Below, piece by piece: positions 36,013 to 44,764 of a stretch of 54,130 nucleotides of DNA (the stretch's first letter is position 1; each line of letters starts with the position of its first letter). The DNA is from an uncultured Chitinophagaceae bacterium. GTDB lineage: Bacteria; Bacteroidota; Bacteroidia; Chitinophagales; Chitinophagaceae. A model generated the notes under the pieces. It had not been told where the DNA came from and searched no databases. It worked only from the letters and a program-made list of their open reading frames with translations. The translations under genes and the position numbers were made by a program. Location of the stretch: positions 1 through 54,130 of the forward strand of contig CAITVK010000080.1 of NCBI GenBank assembly GCA_903895845.1, in the 5' to 3' direction.

Positions 36013-37068
36013 ATGCATACAATATTAATAATTGACGACCACAAGGACATCAGGGAAAACATTGCTGAAATATTGTCACTTGACGGGTACAAGACATTAC
36101 AGGGAGAAGACGGTAGAAAAGGGGTTGAACTGGCTATTGCCAACAAACCAGATTTGATTGTTTGCGACATCATGATGCCCGAACTAGATGGCTATGGCGT
36201 ACTGCATTTATTGAGAAAGAACCCAGATACACAGGACATTCCGTTTGTTTTCCTTACTGCCAAAGCAGAGCGTAGTGACCTAAGAAAAGGGATGGATATG
36301 GGTGCTGATGACTACATTACCAAACCATTTGATGACTTTGAGTTGTTGAGTGCCATTGAATCGAGACTGAAGAAGCAAGAAATCCTGAAAAAGAAATATG
36401 AAGGAGACAACAAGGGCGTAAATGAGCTGATGAAGCAGTTGCAGAGTAGCGGTTTGTTGAAGATGGATCTGGACAGCTATGATACGCATCTGGTTTACAA
36501 AAAACAAATGCTATACAGCGAAGGAAAGCGACCTAAGTATTTGTACTATCTGAAGAGCGGACAGATTAAAGCGTATCAAACAAATGATGATGGCAAGGAA
36601 TACATCACTAATTTGTATGCACCTGGCGATTTTATTGGGTATGTACCTCTGTTGGAAGAACATAATTATGAAGACTCTGCCGATGCGTTGAAAGATTCGG
36701 AAGTAGCCATTATTCCTAGAGAAGAATTTGTGCAACTGGTGTTTAATGACATCAATATTGCGACTAAGTTTATCAAACTGATTACAAGCAACATGAAGGA
36801 AAAGGAAACCAGATTGCTTAATCTGGCTTATGACTCCCTTCGTAAAAGGATTGCAAAGGCATTGATTGATATCCACACCAAATTTAATAAAAACAAGGAT
36901 GGTCAGACGATAGACATCTCCCGCGATGATATTGCGCACTATGTGGGTACTGCCACCGAGTCGCTTATCCGTACCCTAAGCGATTTTAAAGCGGAGGGCT
37001 TGATAGAGATCAAGGGAGGGAAAATAAGTATTATCAACGAGCCAAAGCTTAGTGATTTGCTTTTTTAG
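36013..37068 (+). CDS. Response regulator fused to Crp/Fnr-type transcription factor
   Basis: The likely start is the ATG at 36013 (MHTILIIDDH), since the receiver domain begins directly there; an upstream ATG at 35971 would add 14 residues. The 351-residue protein has a receiver domain (1 to about 120; phosphoacceptor Asp52 in VCDIMMPELDG, Lys in YITKPF), a cyclic-nucleotide-type sensor domain (about 145-265) and a Crp helix-turn-helix (about 295-340). The sensor lacks the cAMP-binding arginine/serine motif, and no cysteines occur in the Crp part, so neither cAMP nor an FNR iron-sulfur cluster is expected. Control by phosphorylation is likely. No histidine kinase is adjacent. The divergent copper ATPase suggests control of respiration. 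Confidence 0.93.
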   Translation: MHTILIIDDHKDIRENIAEILSLDGYKTLQGEDGRKGVELAIANKPDLIVCDIMMPELDGYGVLHLLRKNPDTQDIPFVFLTAKAERSDLRKGMDMGADDYITKPFDDFELLSAIESRLKKQEILKKKYEGDNKGVNELMKQLQSSGLLKMDLDSYDTHLVYKKQMLYSEGKRPKYLYYLKSGQIKAYQTNDDGKEYITNLYAPGDFIGYVPLLEEHNYEDSADALKDSEVAIIPREEFVQLVFNDINIATKFIKLITSNMKEKETRLLNLAYDSLRKRIAKALIDIHTKFNKNKDGQTIDISRDDIAHYVGTATESLIRTLSDFKAEGLIEIKGGKISIINEPKLSDLLF

Positions 37069-37120
37069 TTATGAGTTATAAGTTATAAGTTATAAGTTAT
37101 AAGTTATAAGTTATAAGTTG
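37067..37120 (+). repeat. AGTTATA heptamer tandem array
   Basis: One AGTTATG and six AGTTATA units in perfect register (37067-37115), then a partial unit. The stop codon of the upstream gene is inside the first unit. It is the cleanest member of the repeat family also seen at 13041, 13503 and 29217. Confidence 0.92.
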
Positions 37121-37137
37121 AAGCATATTTCATAAAC

Positions 37138-37172
37138 AATCCCTTGAAGTAGATTCTTTGAGGGATTTTTGT
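37138..37172 (+). terminator. Terminator of the response regulator-Crp gene
   Basis: AATCCCT (37138-37144) pairs with AGGGATT at 37161-37167, with partial extension through the loop side, followed by a T-run. Confidence 0.7.
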
Positions 37173-37254
37173 TTTGTGTCTACCGGGAAGAGCGTAACAT
37201 TGTATCAGCTCGCCAATACATTCATCTCTCTATTTGGCAGTATATTAGTTGTTT

Positions 37255-37485
37255 GAACGACTCATTTGTATCGTTCGAACGACAATAGTATGTCGTTCGT
37301 AAGACAGATGGGTATTGCTGAACGACTCATTCGTATCGTTCGAACGACAATAGTATGTCGTTCGTAAGACAAATGGGTGTCGCTGAACGACCCATTCGTA
37401 TCGTTCGAACGACAACATTATGTCGTTCGTAAGACAGATGGGTATTGCTGAACGACAATATCATGTCGCTCGTAAGACAAAATGT
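37255..37485. repeat. 65-bp tandem array with internal hairpins
   Basis: Units begin at 37255, 37320, 37385 and 37450, exactly 65 bp apart; the last lacks about 22 bp of the left half. Each full unit has GTTCGAAC-type palindromes and GAACGAC-N8-GTCGTTC, a 7-bp stem. Differences between units are few (CTCATTT/CTCATTC/CCCATTC, AATAGTAT/AACATTAT). No frame of interest is open through it. Function unknown. Confidence 0.93.
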
Positions 37486-37725
37486 AGAGAGAATTAGGGT
37501 ATTAAATCATACGTTTAAAGGCTGCTTTGTTCCTAGCTTAGTGCCCATAGGCTTCGGTTTGGTTGATTTATCAAGATTATATTTTCAATAGTTTTTTGGT
37601 GAAAGATTTGAATGTTGTTAATTTGTGAAATGAACATTGTGTAAGAATCATTCTGTTACTCTAGATTTTCTTAAAATCTCTGTTCGAAATCATTATTCAA
37701 ACAGCTTCTTAATCTACTGTAAAGG
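37486..37725. other. Gap before the DUF3592 gene
   Basis: About 240 AT-rich bases without a recognised gene or RNA; presumably they hold the promoter of the gene at 37726, but no confident match was found. Confidence 0.35.
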
Positions 37726-38154
37726 ATGGGGACATTAATTACTGTTTTGCTGTTAGGTTGTTTTTTCAGCATACTAAAAGGTGTGATTCAGTATAATTTT
37801 TATAAAAAAAAGAAGAAGATTTACTACAAGACAGAAGGAGTTATTGTAGATAACCGTTATGCTACTGATAGGAGTAGATACAACCATGATATTTATTATC
37901 CGGTAGTAGAATACACTGATAGAAATGGCGAGACGATAAGAATTAGATCTGACTATTATAATACAGACATGCCTCGATATCCGGTTGGCACTACCGTATC
38001 GATTTTGGTTAATCCAGATGATAATACAAGGCTATTATTTGATGATAAAGAAGACGAAATAATTTTTCCATTTTTCTGGATTGGGTTAGGGTCCTTATGT
38101 GCAATTGGCATAATAACCTATTGTGTTTATTTCTGGAATGTCCTTTTTGAATAA
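37726..38154 (+). CDS. DUF3592 domain membrane protein
   Basis: The 142-residue protein has a helix at about 4-24, a basic KKKKK turn, a beta-rich middle and a second helix at about 113-135. The segments EGVIVDNRY, YYPVVEYTDRNGETI and YPVGTTVSILVNPDDNT are typical of DUF3592. Function unknown. A related protein is encoded at 29375. It stands alone. Confidence 0.85.
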   Translation: MGTLITVLLLGCFFSILKGVIQYNFYKKKKKIYYKTEGVIVDNRYATDRSRYNHDIYYPVVEYTDRNGETIRIRSDYYNTDMPRYPVGTTVSILVNPDDNTRLLFDDKEDEIIFPFFWIGLGSLCAIGIITYCVYFWNVLFE

Positions 38155-38271
38155 ATGTAAGAAGCTGTTATTACAGATGTCCAGATTTGATGTTCTTTTC
38201 AACTAACTGCGTACCGTATGTTTCCTGCCCATCCCAAAATTATGAAATTAGAAATATTAACAAATACTCTA

Positions 38272-38301
38272 TTGAGGGTATCGACTGTTTCTTTACCTTG
38301 C
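38272..38301 (+). promoter_or_regulatory. Possible promoter of the YceI gene
   Basis: TTG (38272-38274), 19 bases, then TACCTTGC (38294-38301), which differs from TAnnTTTG in the last bases. Confidence 0.35.
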
Positions 38302-38342
38302 GGGCAATTATTAAATTTAAATACTAAAAAAAACACATTATT

Positions 38343-38906
38343 ATGAAAAAAATTGTTATCGCAGCAGCTTTGCTAGTATCTACGGCAGGCATTTTCTCTT
38401 TTACAACAAAAGCAGGTGGAGATGTACTTACAGCCGATGTTGCAAAAAGCAAGGTTGAATTTGTGGGAAGTAAGTCTGAAGGATACCATCCAGGTTTCTT
38501 TTTGTTAAAAAGTGGTGAAGTTTCTGTAGAAAATGGAAAACTGACTGGGGGTAAATTCACTATTGACTTGTCTTCTCTTAAGATTACCGATGATGCAGGT
38601 GCAAAATTGGAAGGTCACTTGAAATCTCCAGATTTCTTTGACGTTGCAAAAAGCGCAGAAGCTACTTACGCTATCTCAAACGTAACGTACACTTCTGATA
38701 ATAAAGCGACTATTGACGGTATCTTGACATTGAAAGGAGTGACCTCTCCAGTTAAATTGGTTGCTACTATCAGAAACACAAAGACTGATAAGTTCTTTGC
38801 AGAAGCTTCTTTCTCATTAGACAGAATTGCTGCTGGATTGGGTTATGGCAAAGGAATGATTGCTGATGATGTATTGGTAACAGTTCATTTGTTTGCAAAA
38901 AAATAA
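38343..38906 (+). CDS. YceI family periplasmic protein
   Basis: A 187-residue protein with a signal peptide (about 1-23) and a lipocalin-like YceI barrel: KVEFVGSKSEGYHPGFF near the start, GGKFTIDLSSLKI, DFFDVAKSAEATYAIS and ILTLKGVTSPV in order. YceI proteins bind long lipids such as isoprenoids in the periplasm. The family is often linked to stress or isoprenoid quinone transport; nothing in the context decides. It is a single gene with its own terminator. Confidence 0.93.
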   Translation: MKKIVIAAALLVSTAGIFSFTTKAGGDVLTADVAKSKVEFVGSKSEGYHPGFFLLKSGEVSVENGKLTGGKFTIDLSSLKITDDAGAKLEGHLKSPDFFDVAKSAEATYAISNVTYTSDNKATIDGILTLKGVTSPVKLVATIRNTKTDKFFAEASFSLDRIAAGLGYGKGMIADDVLVTVHLFAKK

Positions 38907-38949
38907 TAGCCTGTCCTAACTTTAGGTACGCATTTTGTTTGGAATATTA

Positions 38950-38976
38950 AGCCCCTCTGTACGGAGGGGCTTTTCT
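38950..38976 (+). terminator. Terminator of the YceI gene
   Basis: AGCCCCTC (about 38950-38957) pairs with GAGGGGCT (about 38964-38971), then TTTTCTTT. Confidence 0.85.
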
Positions 38977-39076
38977 TTGGAATACCTTGAGCAAAAAACT
39001 TGAGGATATATTTTCGGTGGATGCACCTTTTATGTGCAATAATTTGTAAATATCTACGTTTTTTATTATTTATAAC

Positions 39077-40273
39077 ATGACAGACCTTTCTTTTGATAAC
39101 ATCGTAAACGCTTACGCTTACAAGACTGACAAAGACTTGAAGCGGTCTAGGTTTTTGTTCCGCACAATGGGCTATCCCCTTTTTGTGCCAGCAGCTACCA
39201 GGATTACCCCACTATTAATTAAATGCAATGTACCTGCTATCAATAAGATAGTGAGCAATACAATCTTCAAACAATTTGTTGGCGGCGAAACCTTGGAAGC
39301 CACTGCTCCACTGGCAAAAACATTGGGTAAGTATGATGTAAAGATTGTGCTGGATTATGGTATAGAAGCCAAGGAAGGAGAAGAAAATTTTGAGAATGCG
39401 ACTGAACAGTTTATTAAGGTTATAAAATATGCTTCTGCACAACCCAACATTCCCTTTATAAGTGTAAAAGTTTCGGCATTTGCCAGTGCTGAATTATTAA
39501 AAACCTTGAACGAAGCGCCACGTTTGCGTAGTGGCGTGCATGACCACGAAGAGGAAGAAGCAGCTTGGGACAGGGTGAGCGACCGGATGTATCGTATTTG
39601 TGAAGCAGCGGCACAAGCAGGAATCGGGGTTTGGGTAGATGCAGAAGAAAGTTGGTTGCAAGACCCCGTGGACAGGCTTTTGATTGAAATGATGGAGGAG
39701 TTTAATAAAGAACGAGCCGTTGTGTACAATACAATACAACTGTATCGTCACGACAGGTTGAACTTTTTGCAACTATCTCACAAAATAGCGAAAGAAAGAG
39801 GTTTTGTGTTGGGAATAAAGCTGGTGAGAGGTGCCTACATGGACAAGGAACGAACCAGAGCAACACAAAGAGGGTACCCCTCTCCCATTCAGGAAAACAA
39901 GGAAGACACAGATCGCGACTTTGATGCTGCCATCAAATATTGCATAGATCATTTGGATAGCATCGCTGTTATCATTGCCTCACACAATGAAGCTAGCAAC
40001 CTGCTTGCAACGCGTTTATTACAAGAAAAAGGATTGCCAAACAGTCACCCCCGCGTTCATTTCTCGCAGCTATATGGGATGAGTGATAACATTACTTTTA
40101 ATCTGGCAAGTGCGGGATATTTAGTGAGTAAATACCTGCCGTTCGGTCCGTTGAAGGATGTAATTCCTTATCTGATGAGAAGAGCCCAAGAAAATACAAG
40201 TATCAGTGGACAAACAGGAAGGGAACTCAATTTGATAAAAAGGGAGATAGAGCGTAGAAAGAAAATTGTCTAG
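39077..40273 (+). CDS. Proline dehydrogenase
   Basis: The 398-residue FAD enzyme oxidises proline to pyrroline-5-carboxylate and passes electrons to the quinone pool. Family motifs: VKVSAFAS (FAD and substrate site), GVWVDAEESW, KLVRGAYMDKE, IASHNEAS and the end segment RRAQENTS. It is a stand-alone PRODH (no P5C dehydrogenase domain or helix-turn-helix), as usual in Bacteroidota. It is followed by the 25-bp terminator shared with ExbD. Confidence 0.94.
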   Translation: MTDLSFDNIVNAYAYKTDKDLKRSRFLFRTMGYPLFVPAATRITPLLIKCNVPAINKIVSNTIFKQFVGGETLEATAPLAKTLGKYDVKIVLDYGIEAKEGEENFENATEQFIKVIKYASAQPNIPFISVKVSAFASAELLKTLNEAPRLRSGVHDHEEEEAAWDRVSDRMYRICEAAAQAGIGVWVDAEESWLQDPVDRLLIEMMEEFNKERAVVYNTIQLYRHDRLNFLQLSHKIAKERGFVLGIKLVRGAYMDKERTRATQRGYPSPIQENKEDTDRDFDAAIKYCIDHLDSIAVIIASHNEASNLLATRLLQEKGLPNSHPRVHFSQLYGMSDNITFNLASAGYLVSKYLPFGPLKDVIPYLMRRAQENTSISGQTGRELNLIKREIERRKKIV

Positions 40274-40285
40274 TTTGTATTAACA

Positions 40286-40340
40286 ATAGTACTACTAAAA
40301 ATGCCTCCCTTAAATAGGGAGGCATTTTTAGTAGTACTAT
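40286..40340. terminator. 25-bp perfect-stem bidirectional terminator
   Basis: The left arm 40286-40310 and right arm 40316-40340 are exact reverse complements over 25 bp with loop TAAAT. GCCTCCCT/AGGGAGGC at the tip with A5/T5 next to it forms the terminator core for both proline dehydrogenase (plus) and exbD (minus); the outer TAGTACTACT continues the stem. Confidence 0.93.
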
Positions 40341-40357
40341 TTTGAAATGAAGTTGTT

Positions 40358-40762
40358 CTATTTAACACCGCTATTATCAACAGCCATAACCGGTGTTGCA
40401 CCTACTTTTTTGATAATCTGCATCACTTTTATAGCAGTGCCTAAGTGTGAAGTGCTGTCCCCGTTTATTACAACAGAAGGTTTATCGGTTTCATTGGCAA
40501 GATAGGTTCTAAGCACACCTTCCAAGCTATCTACCAATACAGGCTTCTGTCCTATATATAATTTCTGGTCTTTATCTACCGTAATAACCACAGTTTGCTT
40601 TGCTTTTGTATCGCTTTTTGCTTTAGGGTTAGATACCTTGATAACGTTGGGGTTTGCCAGAGTAGATACAATCAGGAAAAACAACAATAGTATAAACAGT
40701 ATATCGTTCAAAGCGCCAGTATGCACTTCGGGGTGATTCCTTAATCTTTTACGTATGTTCAT
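40358..40762 (-). CDS. exbD: ExbD/TolR family biopolymer transport protein
   Basis: The 134-residue protein has one membrane helix (about 18-40) with the functional Asp20 (GALNDILFILLL), and a periplasmic domain with the SVVINGDSTSHLGT type fold. It works with ExbB to drive TonB or Tol/Gld-type transport by proton flow. It lies 30 bases after exbB. TonB and a second ExbD are not seen. Confidence 0.93.
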   Translation of the reverse strand: MNIRKRLRNHPEVHTGALNDILFILLLFFLIVSTLANPNVIKVSNPKAKSDTKAKQTVVITVDKDQKLYIGQKPVLVDSLEGVLRTYLANETDKPSVVINGDSTSHLGTAIKVMQIIKKVGATPVMAVDNSGVK

Positions 40763-40792
40763 ACAAAAAGTAATGTGTAGTGAAAAAGAAGA

Positions 40793-41491
40793 TTATCTGG
40801 TAGGCTCTTGCAACATATCAATAAAGTCGGCACTAGCAGACTCCATCTTGTTGGCTGTTTTGTCTATTTGGGTACTTAAGAAGTTGTGACCCACGTATGC
40901 AATCAACCCGATAATCAAACCAGATGCACTTGTAACCATCTTGGTATAGATCCCACCAGCAATCGTTCCTAGTGTATATTCACCAGTGGATGCAATGCCA
41001 TAAAACAACTGAACCATCCCAACTATAGTTCCCAAGAACCCAAACATAGGCGCAATGCCCGCAACTAATGATAGGATAGAAAGGTTACGTTCCATTTTAT
41101 ACATCTCCAGCTTACCCACGTTCTCCATGCTCTTCTCTATGGCATCAATGCTCTTTCCAATGCGCTGAATACCTTTATCGATCATCCTTGCAACAGGGTT
41201 GTTTGCATTCTTAGCAAGATTCCTTGCCGCTGTAATATTGCCAGAGATAATGTTGTCACGAATAACACTCATAAAACCTGCATCAATTTTAGATGCTTTA
41301 CTGATGGCAATCAACCTTTCGAAGAAAACAAACAGTGTTATTATAAAGAGAAAATATAAAGGATACATGATGAACCCACCTTTTTGCAGCAAGTCCCACA
41401 TTGATATCTTTTCGGCAACAGGAATCGCACTAGCAATTGCTTTAGTAGTAGAATCGGCAAGTGCATTACTAACTTGGAGTAGATAAATCAT
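40793..41491 (-). CDS. exbB: MotA/TolQ/ExbB proton channel family protein
   Basis: The 232-residue protein has three membrane helices (about 34-60, 130-160, 180-207) and the conserved segment GIAPMFGFLGTIVGMVQLF near helix two, typical of ExbB/TolQ. It forms the proton channel with the ExbD gene behind it. Length and motifs are intact. Promoter-like CTAAAGTA (41521-41514 on the minus strand) lies upstream. Confidence 0.94.
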   Translation of the reverse strand: MIYLLQVSNALADSTTKAIASAIPVAEKISMWDLLQKGGFIMYPLYFLFIITLFVFFERLIAISKASKIDAGFMSVIRDNIISGNITAARNLAKNANNPVARMIDKGIQRIGKSIDAIEKSMENVGKLEMYKMERNLSILSLVAGIAPMFGFLGTIVGMVQLFYGIASTGEYTLGTIAGGIYTKMVTSASGLIIGLIAYVGHNFLSTQIDKTANKMESASADFIDMLQEPTR

Positions 41492-41696
41492 AACAATATT
41501 TATTTTATGATGGCTAAAGTAATTGCTTTAATTGCAACTACTTTGAAGTGTGGGTAAATTATCAAACGATTAACTTTTCAAGCACCTTTATTCACTTCTC
41601 TGAAATAGGGACTAACCGTTAAATCCATAGTTTAAAAGAAGAGCCAACGCATTTACGTAACCTAATACCGGCTAATTCCAAAATATGTCTTACTAC

Positions 41697-42641
41697 TTAC
41701 CCCTTATGCCCTACTCCTTCTTTTTCTTTCATCTTCATCATCCCGATAATCTGTTTCATGGTCTTATCCATTCCTTCGGCACTGCCATCCAGGAAGATCA
41801 CATTACCACTGCCCAATTCAGCAAAATTCTTGATTGCTTCTGTCCACATACTAAACAGGATGACATTGGTATCTAAATTGGCTTCTTTCATCTGTTCTGC
41901 GGCTTGACTCATACCACGGGCAACCTCTTCTCTAAACAAAGCAACCCCTTGTCCGCGAAGTCTTGCAGCTTCTTTTTCCGCTTCAGCAGAAATCTTAATG
42001 GCGTTACCCTCTGCTTCGGCTGCTTTTGTCTTGGTAATCAATAAGGCTTGACCTTCATTTTCAGCAGCTGCTTTCAAGTTATTGCTAGCGACCACTTTAC
42101 TCATGCTATCCATTACCGCCTTATCAAAAGTGATATCATTAATCTGTAAATCCTGCAAATGATAGCCCCACTCTTCTAATGAATGATCTATTTGCTCCTT
42201 CACATAATCTACAATTTCCCTGCGCGCAGTCAATATCTCTGCTTGCTTTTTGGTCGCAACAAAAGCACGGATAGAGCCTTCTACAGTCCGAATCAAAGCT
42301 TGCATCAGGTCTTTATCACTAATGAATTTAAACGCTACCTTCTTTACAGTTTCTTCATCTGAATTCTGTACAGAATACAATAACATACTCTTAAAGTAAA
42401 CATTTGCCTGATCTATTGTAACTGCCTGAAACTCAAGCTCCACACTTCTGTTCTGAATGCTGATTCGTTTGTATATCTGTTCAATAAGAGGTATCTTGAA
42501 TCGTAAACCCGGAAGCAATATCCGTTGGTATTTACCAAACATAATGATAACAGCTATAGTACCTTGGTTGACAGTGAGCAGGCCGCTTGAAATGATAACG
42601 ACCAATATAATTAACCACCAAAAATGAATAAAGAATTCCAT
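41697..42641 (-). CDS. SPFH/Band 7 (stomatin-like) membrane protein
   Basis: The 314-residue protein has an N-terminal membrane helix (about 6-28), the Band 7/SPFH domain (about 24-200; GLRFKIPLIEQIYKRISIQN, RTVEGSIRAFVA) and a C-terminal coiled coil with TKAAEAEGNAIKISAEAEKE. Such proteins form oligomeric rings in the membrane and scaffold membrane domains. The NfeD partner that often accompanies slipins is not present. Role here unknown. Confidence 0.9.
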   Translation of the reverse strand: MEFFIHFWWLIILVVIISSGLLTVNQGTIAVIIMFGKYQRILLPGLRFKIPLIEQIYKRISIQNRSVELEFQAVTIDQANVYFKSMLLYSVQNSDEETVKKVAFKFISDKDLMQALIRTVEGSIRAFVATKKQAEILTARREIVDYVKEQIDHSLEEWGYHLQDLQINDITFDKAVMDSMSKVVASNNLKAAAENEGQALLITKTKAAEAEGNAIKISAEAEKEAARLRGQGVALFREEVARGMSQAAEQMKEANLDTNVILFSMWTEAIKNFAELGSGNVIFLDGSAEGMDKTMKQIIGMMKMKEKEGVGHKG

Positions 42642-42710
42642 GATTTAATATTTTTTGGAAAGGTAATGGGTTTGATTGAAACAGTTATAACATTTAATGC
42701 ACATCCAAAT

Positions 42711-43601
42711 CTAACCCTTCATCAAATTCAATAATTCAATTGCCTCCCTTGCTTCTTTTACATCATGTACCCGCAGTATGTTTGCCCCTTTTTGCAAGGC
42801 AATCGTATTCACCACAGTAGTTCCGTTTAATGCATCCCTGGCAGTACTCCCTAGCGGTTTGTAAATCATTCCTTTCCTGGAAACACCTACCAACAATGGC
42901 TTACCCAACATCTTGAAAGCCTCCAGCGAGTTTAATAACTGATAATTATGTTCAATCGTTTTGCCAAAACCAAAGCCTACATCCACAATTACATCCATAA
43001 TACCGGCTTCTTTGCAAGCTGCAATCCTTTTGCTAAAAAAATCCAGCACTTCATTCGTAACGTTACCATATACAGGGTTCTCTTGCATTGTTTTTGGCGT
43101 TCCCTGTATGTGCATGCAGATGTATGGAACTTTCAATTGTGCAACAGTTGCTATCATATCCGCATCAAACAAGCCCCCGCTAATATCATTTACCATACTT
43201 GCGCCCGTTTCAACTGCTGCCTTTGCAACCACTGCACAGTAAGTGTCAATTGAAATTAATGTTTCGGGGAATGCTTTGGTAAGTGCACCAATAATAGGCA
43301 CCACACGTTCTATTTCTTCGGCTGCCGTTATTGGGTCGCTACCCGGTTTGGTTGTTTGCCCGCCAATGTCTATAATCTTTGCCCCTTCGTTTATCATCTC
43401 AGCTGCCTTTTCTATTGCGGCTTCTATATTCATCTTTCGACTATCTTCAAAAAAAGAATCTGGAGTGGCATTAATAATTCCCATTACAATTGGTTTATTA
43501 AGCACGAATACCTTTCCTTTGCAATTGAGAATGAACATTTGTTCGTTTTGTTTACTTTTCATACGTGTAAAATTAATAGTTTGAAAAACACCCCACAGCA
43601 A
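42711..43601 (-). CDS. folP: Dihydropteroate synthase
   Basis: The enzyme joins p-aminobenzoate and hydroxymethyl-dihydropterin pyrophosphate in folate synthesis; it is the sulfonamide target. Motifs: MGIINATPDSFFED, IDIGGQTTKPGSDP, SIDTY, MVNDISGG, DVGFGFGKTIEHN, VGVSRKGMI and RVHDV near the end. The familiar G-E-S-T-R-P loop reads G-Q-T-T-K-P, as in many Bacteroidota. The first ATG at 43601 is close to the divergent gene; the ATG at 43562 (MKSKQNEQMFIL) would be as good, giving 283 residues. Confidence 0.95.
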   Translation of the reverse strand: MLWGVFQTINFTRMKSKQNEQMFILNCKGKVFVLNKPIVMGIINATPDSFFEDSRKMNIEAAIEKAAEMINEGAKIIDIGGQTTKPGSDPITAAEEIERVVPIIGALTKAFPETLISIDTYCAVVAKAAVETGASMVNDISGGLFDADMIATVAQLKVPYICMHIQGTPKTMQENPVYGNVTNEVLDFFSKRIAACKEAGIMDVIVDVGFGFGKTIEHNYQLLNSLEAFKMLGKPLLVGVSRKGMIYKPLGSTARDALNGTTVVNTIALQKGANILRVHDVKEAREAIELLNLMKG

Positions 43602-43614
43602 TTCTTATCTTAAG

Positions 43615-44745
43615 ATGAAAAAAACATTATTGATCATTCGCTGGATAGTTGGCCTGCTATTCATCTTTTCCGGGCTTATAAAAGTGAACGATCCGCTGGG
43701 ATTGAGCTATAAGATGCAGGAATTTTTTGAGGTTTGGGGTATCCCTTTCTTCAACAAATATTCCCTCGGCATGGCTGTAATCATGAATATGTTCGAGGTA
43801 GGCTGCGGTGTAGCATTAATCATTGGTTTTAGGATAAAGCTTACCATTCGTTTATTACTCTTACTCATTATTTTCTTCACTTTCCTCACGGGTTATGCGC
43901 TTTTGAGTGGCAAAATAAAAACATGTGGTTGCTTGGGAGACTGCTTGCCCCTGACGCCTGCCATGAGTTTTGGAAAAGACCTGGCTTTACTTGTATTAAT
44001 ACTCTTTCTGGCAATCTTTCAAAAGGAAGCCCTTCCGCTTTTCTCCCATTTTATAAATAATATTGTCTTGATGGTTAGTTTGGCTGCCTGTGTTTTTATT
44101 CAGGATGTCGTACTAAACTACCTTCCGTTTATAGATTGCCTACCTTTTAAAGTAGGGAACAACCTAATTGAGCAAATGCAGAAACCAAAGGACTATATAC
44201 CCGACAGTACCGTAATTACTTACAGATATAAAAAGGGAAATAAGACTTTAGAATTTGATCAGAATCACTTTCCAGACGACTTTGACAGTAACTATGTGTA
44301 TGTAAGCAGATTTGACAAGTTGATCAGAAAAGGAACAGGTGGTGCTAAGATTACCGATTTCACATTGACAACTACCAGTGGAAACGATACCACGCAAGCA
44401 CTATTTGCACTGCCCAAATATGTATTGGTGATGGATAATTACTATCATACCAACTTTAATGAATGGTTTGATAACTTACAAAAGGTAAAAAACTTCTGCA
44501 CTAGCAACAATATCCCGTTGTTTTATGTAACGTCACAATCTTATGACGAGGCCAATATGCTCGCAGCACACCATATTATAATCTTGAAGTGCGATGCAAC
44601 TGTTATAAAGACGGCAGCAAGGGTAAATTCAACTTATTTCTTAATGAATCATGCAACTATCCTTTACAAATACAGCTATAAGAACATCAATAAAATCATG
44701 GATGGCGTAAAATTGTTGGCAGATAAACAAGAAAATATAAATTAG
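43615..44745 (+). CDS. DoxX/MauE-type membrane protein, BT_3928 family
   Basis: The 376-residue protein has four membrane helices (about 5-25, 47-72, 78-98, 118-140), the DoxX start LLIIRWIVGLLFIFSGLIKV and a CGCLGDC cluster near residue 102. A further helix and a thioredoxin-like C-terminal domain follow (about 230-370; PKYVLVMDNYYH, IPLFYVTSQSYDE). The family has this architecture in Bacteroidota and lies beside folP as here. A role in disulfide or quinone redox has been proposed for relatives but is not shown. Confidence 0.85.
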   Translation: MKKTLLIIRWIVGLLFIFSGLIKVNDPLGLSYKMQEFFEVWGIPFFNKYSLGMAVIMNMFEVGCGVALIIGFRIKLTIRLLLLLIIFFTFLTGYALLSGKIKTCGCLGDCLPLTPAMSFGKDLALLVLILFLAIFQKEALPLFSHFINNIVLMVSLAACVFIQDVVLNYLPFIDCLPFKVGNNLIEQMQKPKDYIPDSTVITYRYKKGNKTLEFDQNHFPDDFDSNYVYVSRFDKLIRKGTGGAKITDFTLTTTSGNDTTQALFALPKYVLVMDNYYHTNFNEWFDNLQKVKNFCTSNNIPLFYVTSQSYDEANMLAAHHIIILKCDATVIKTAARVNSTYFLMNHATILYKYSYKNINKIMDGVKLLADKQENIN

Positions 44746-44764
44746 TTAAAAACCTTCAAAGGGT

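Noticed and set aside
37255-37485. CRISPR array
   Set aside because: The 65-bp unit is repeated entire without unique spacers; a plain tandem repeat.
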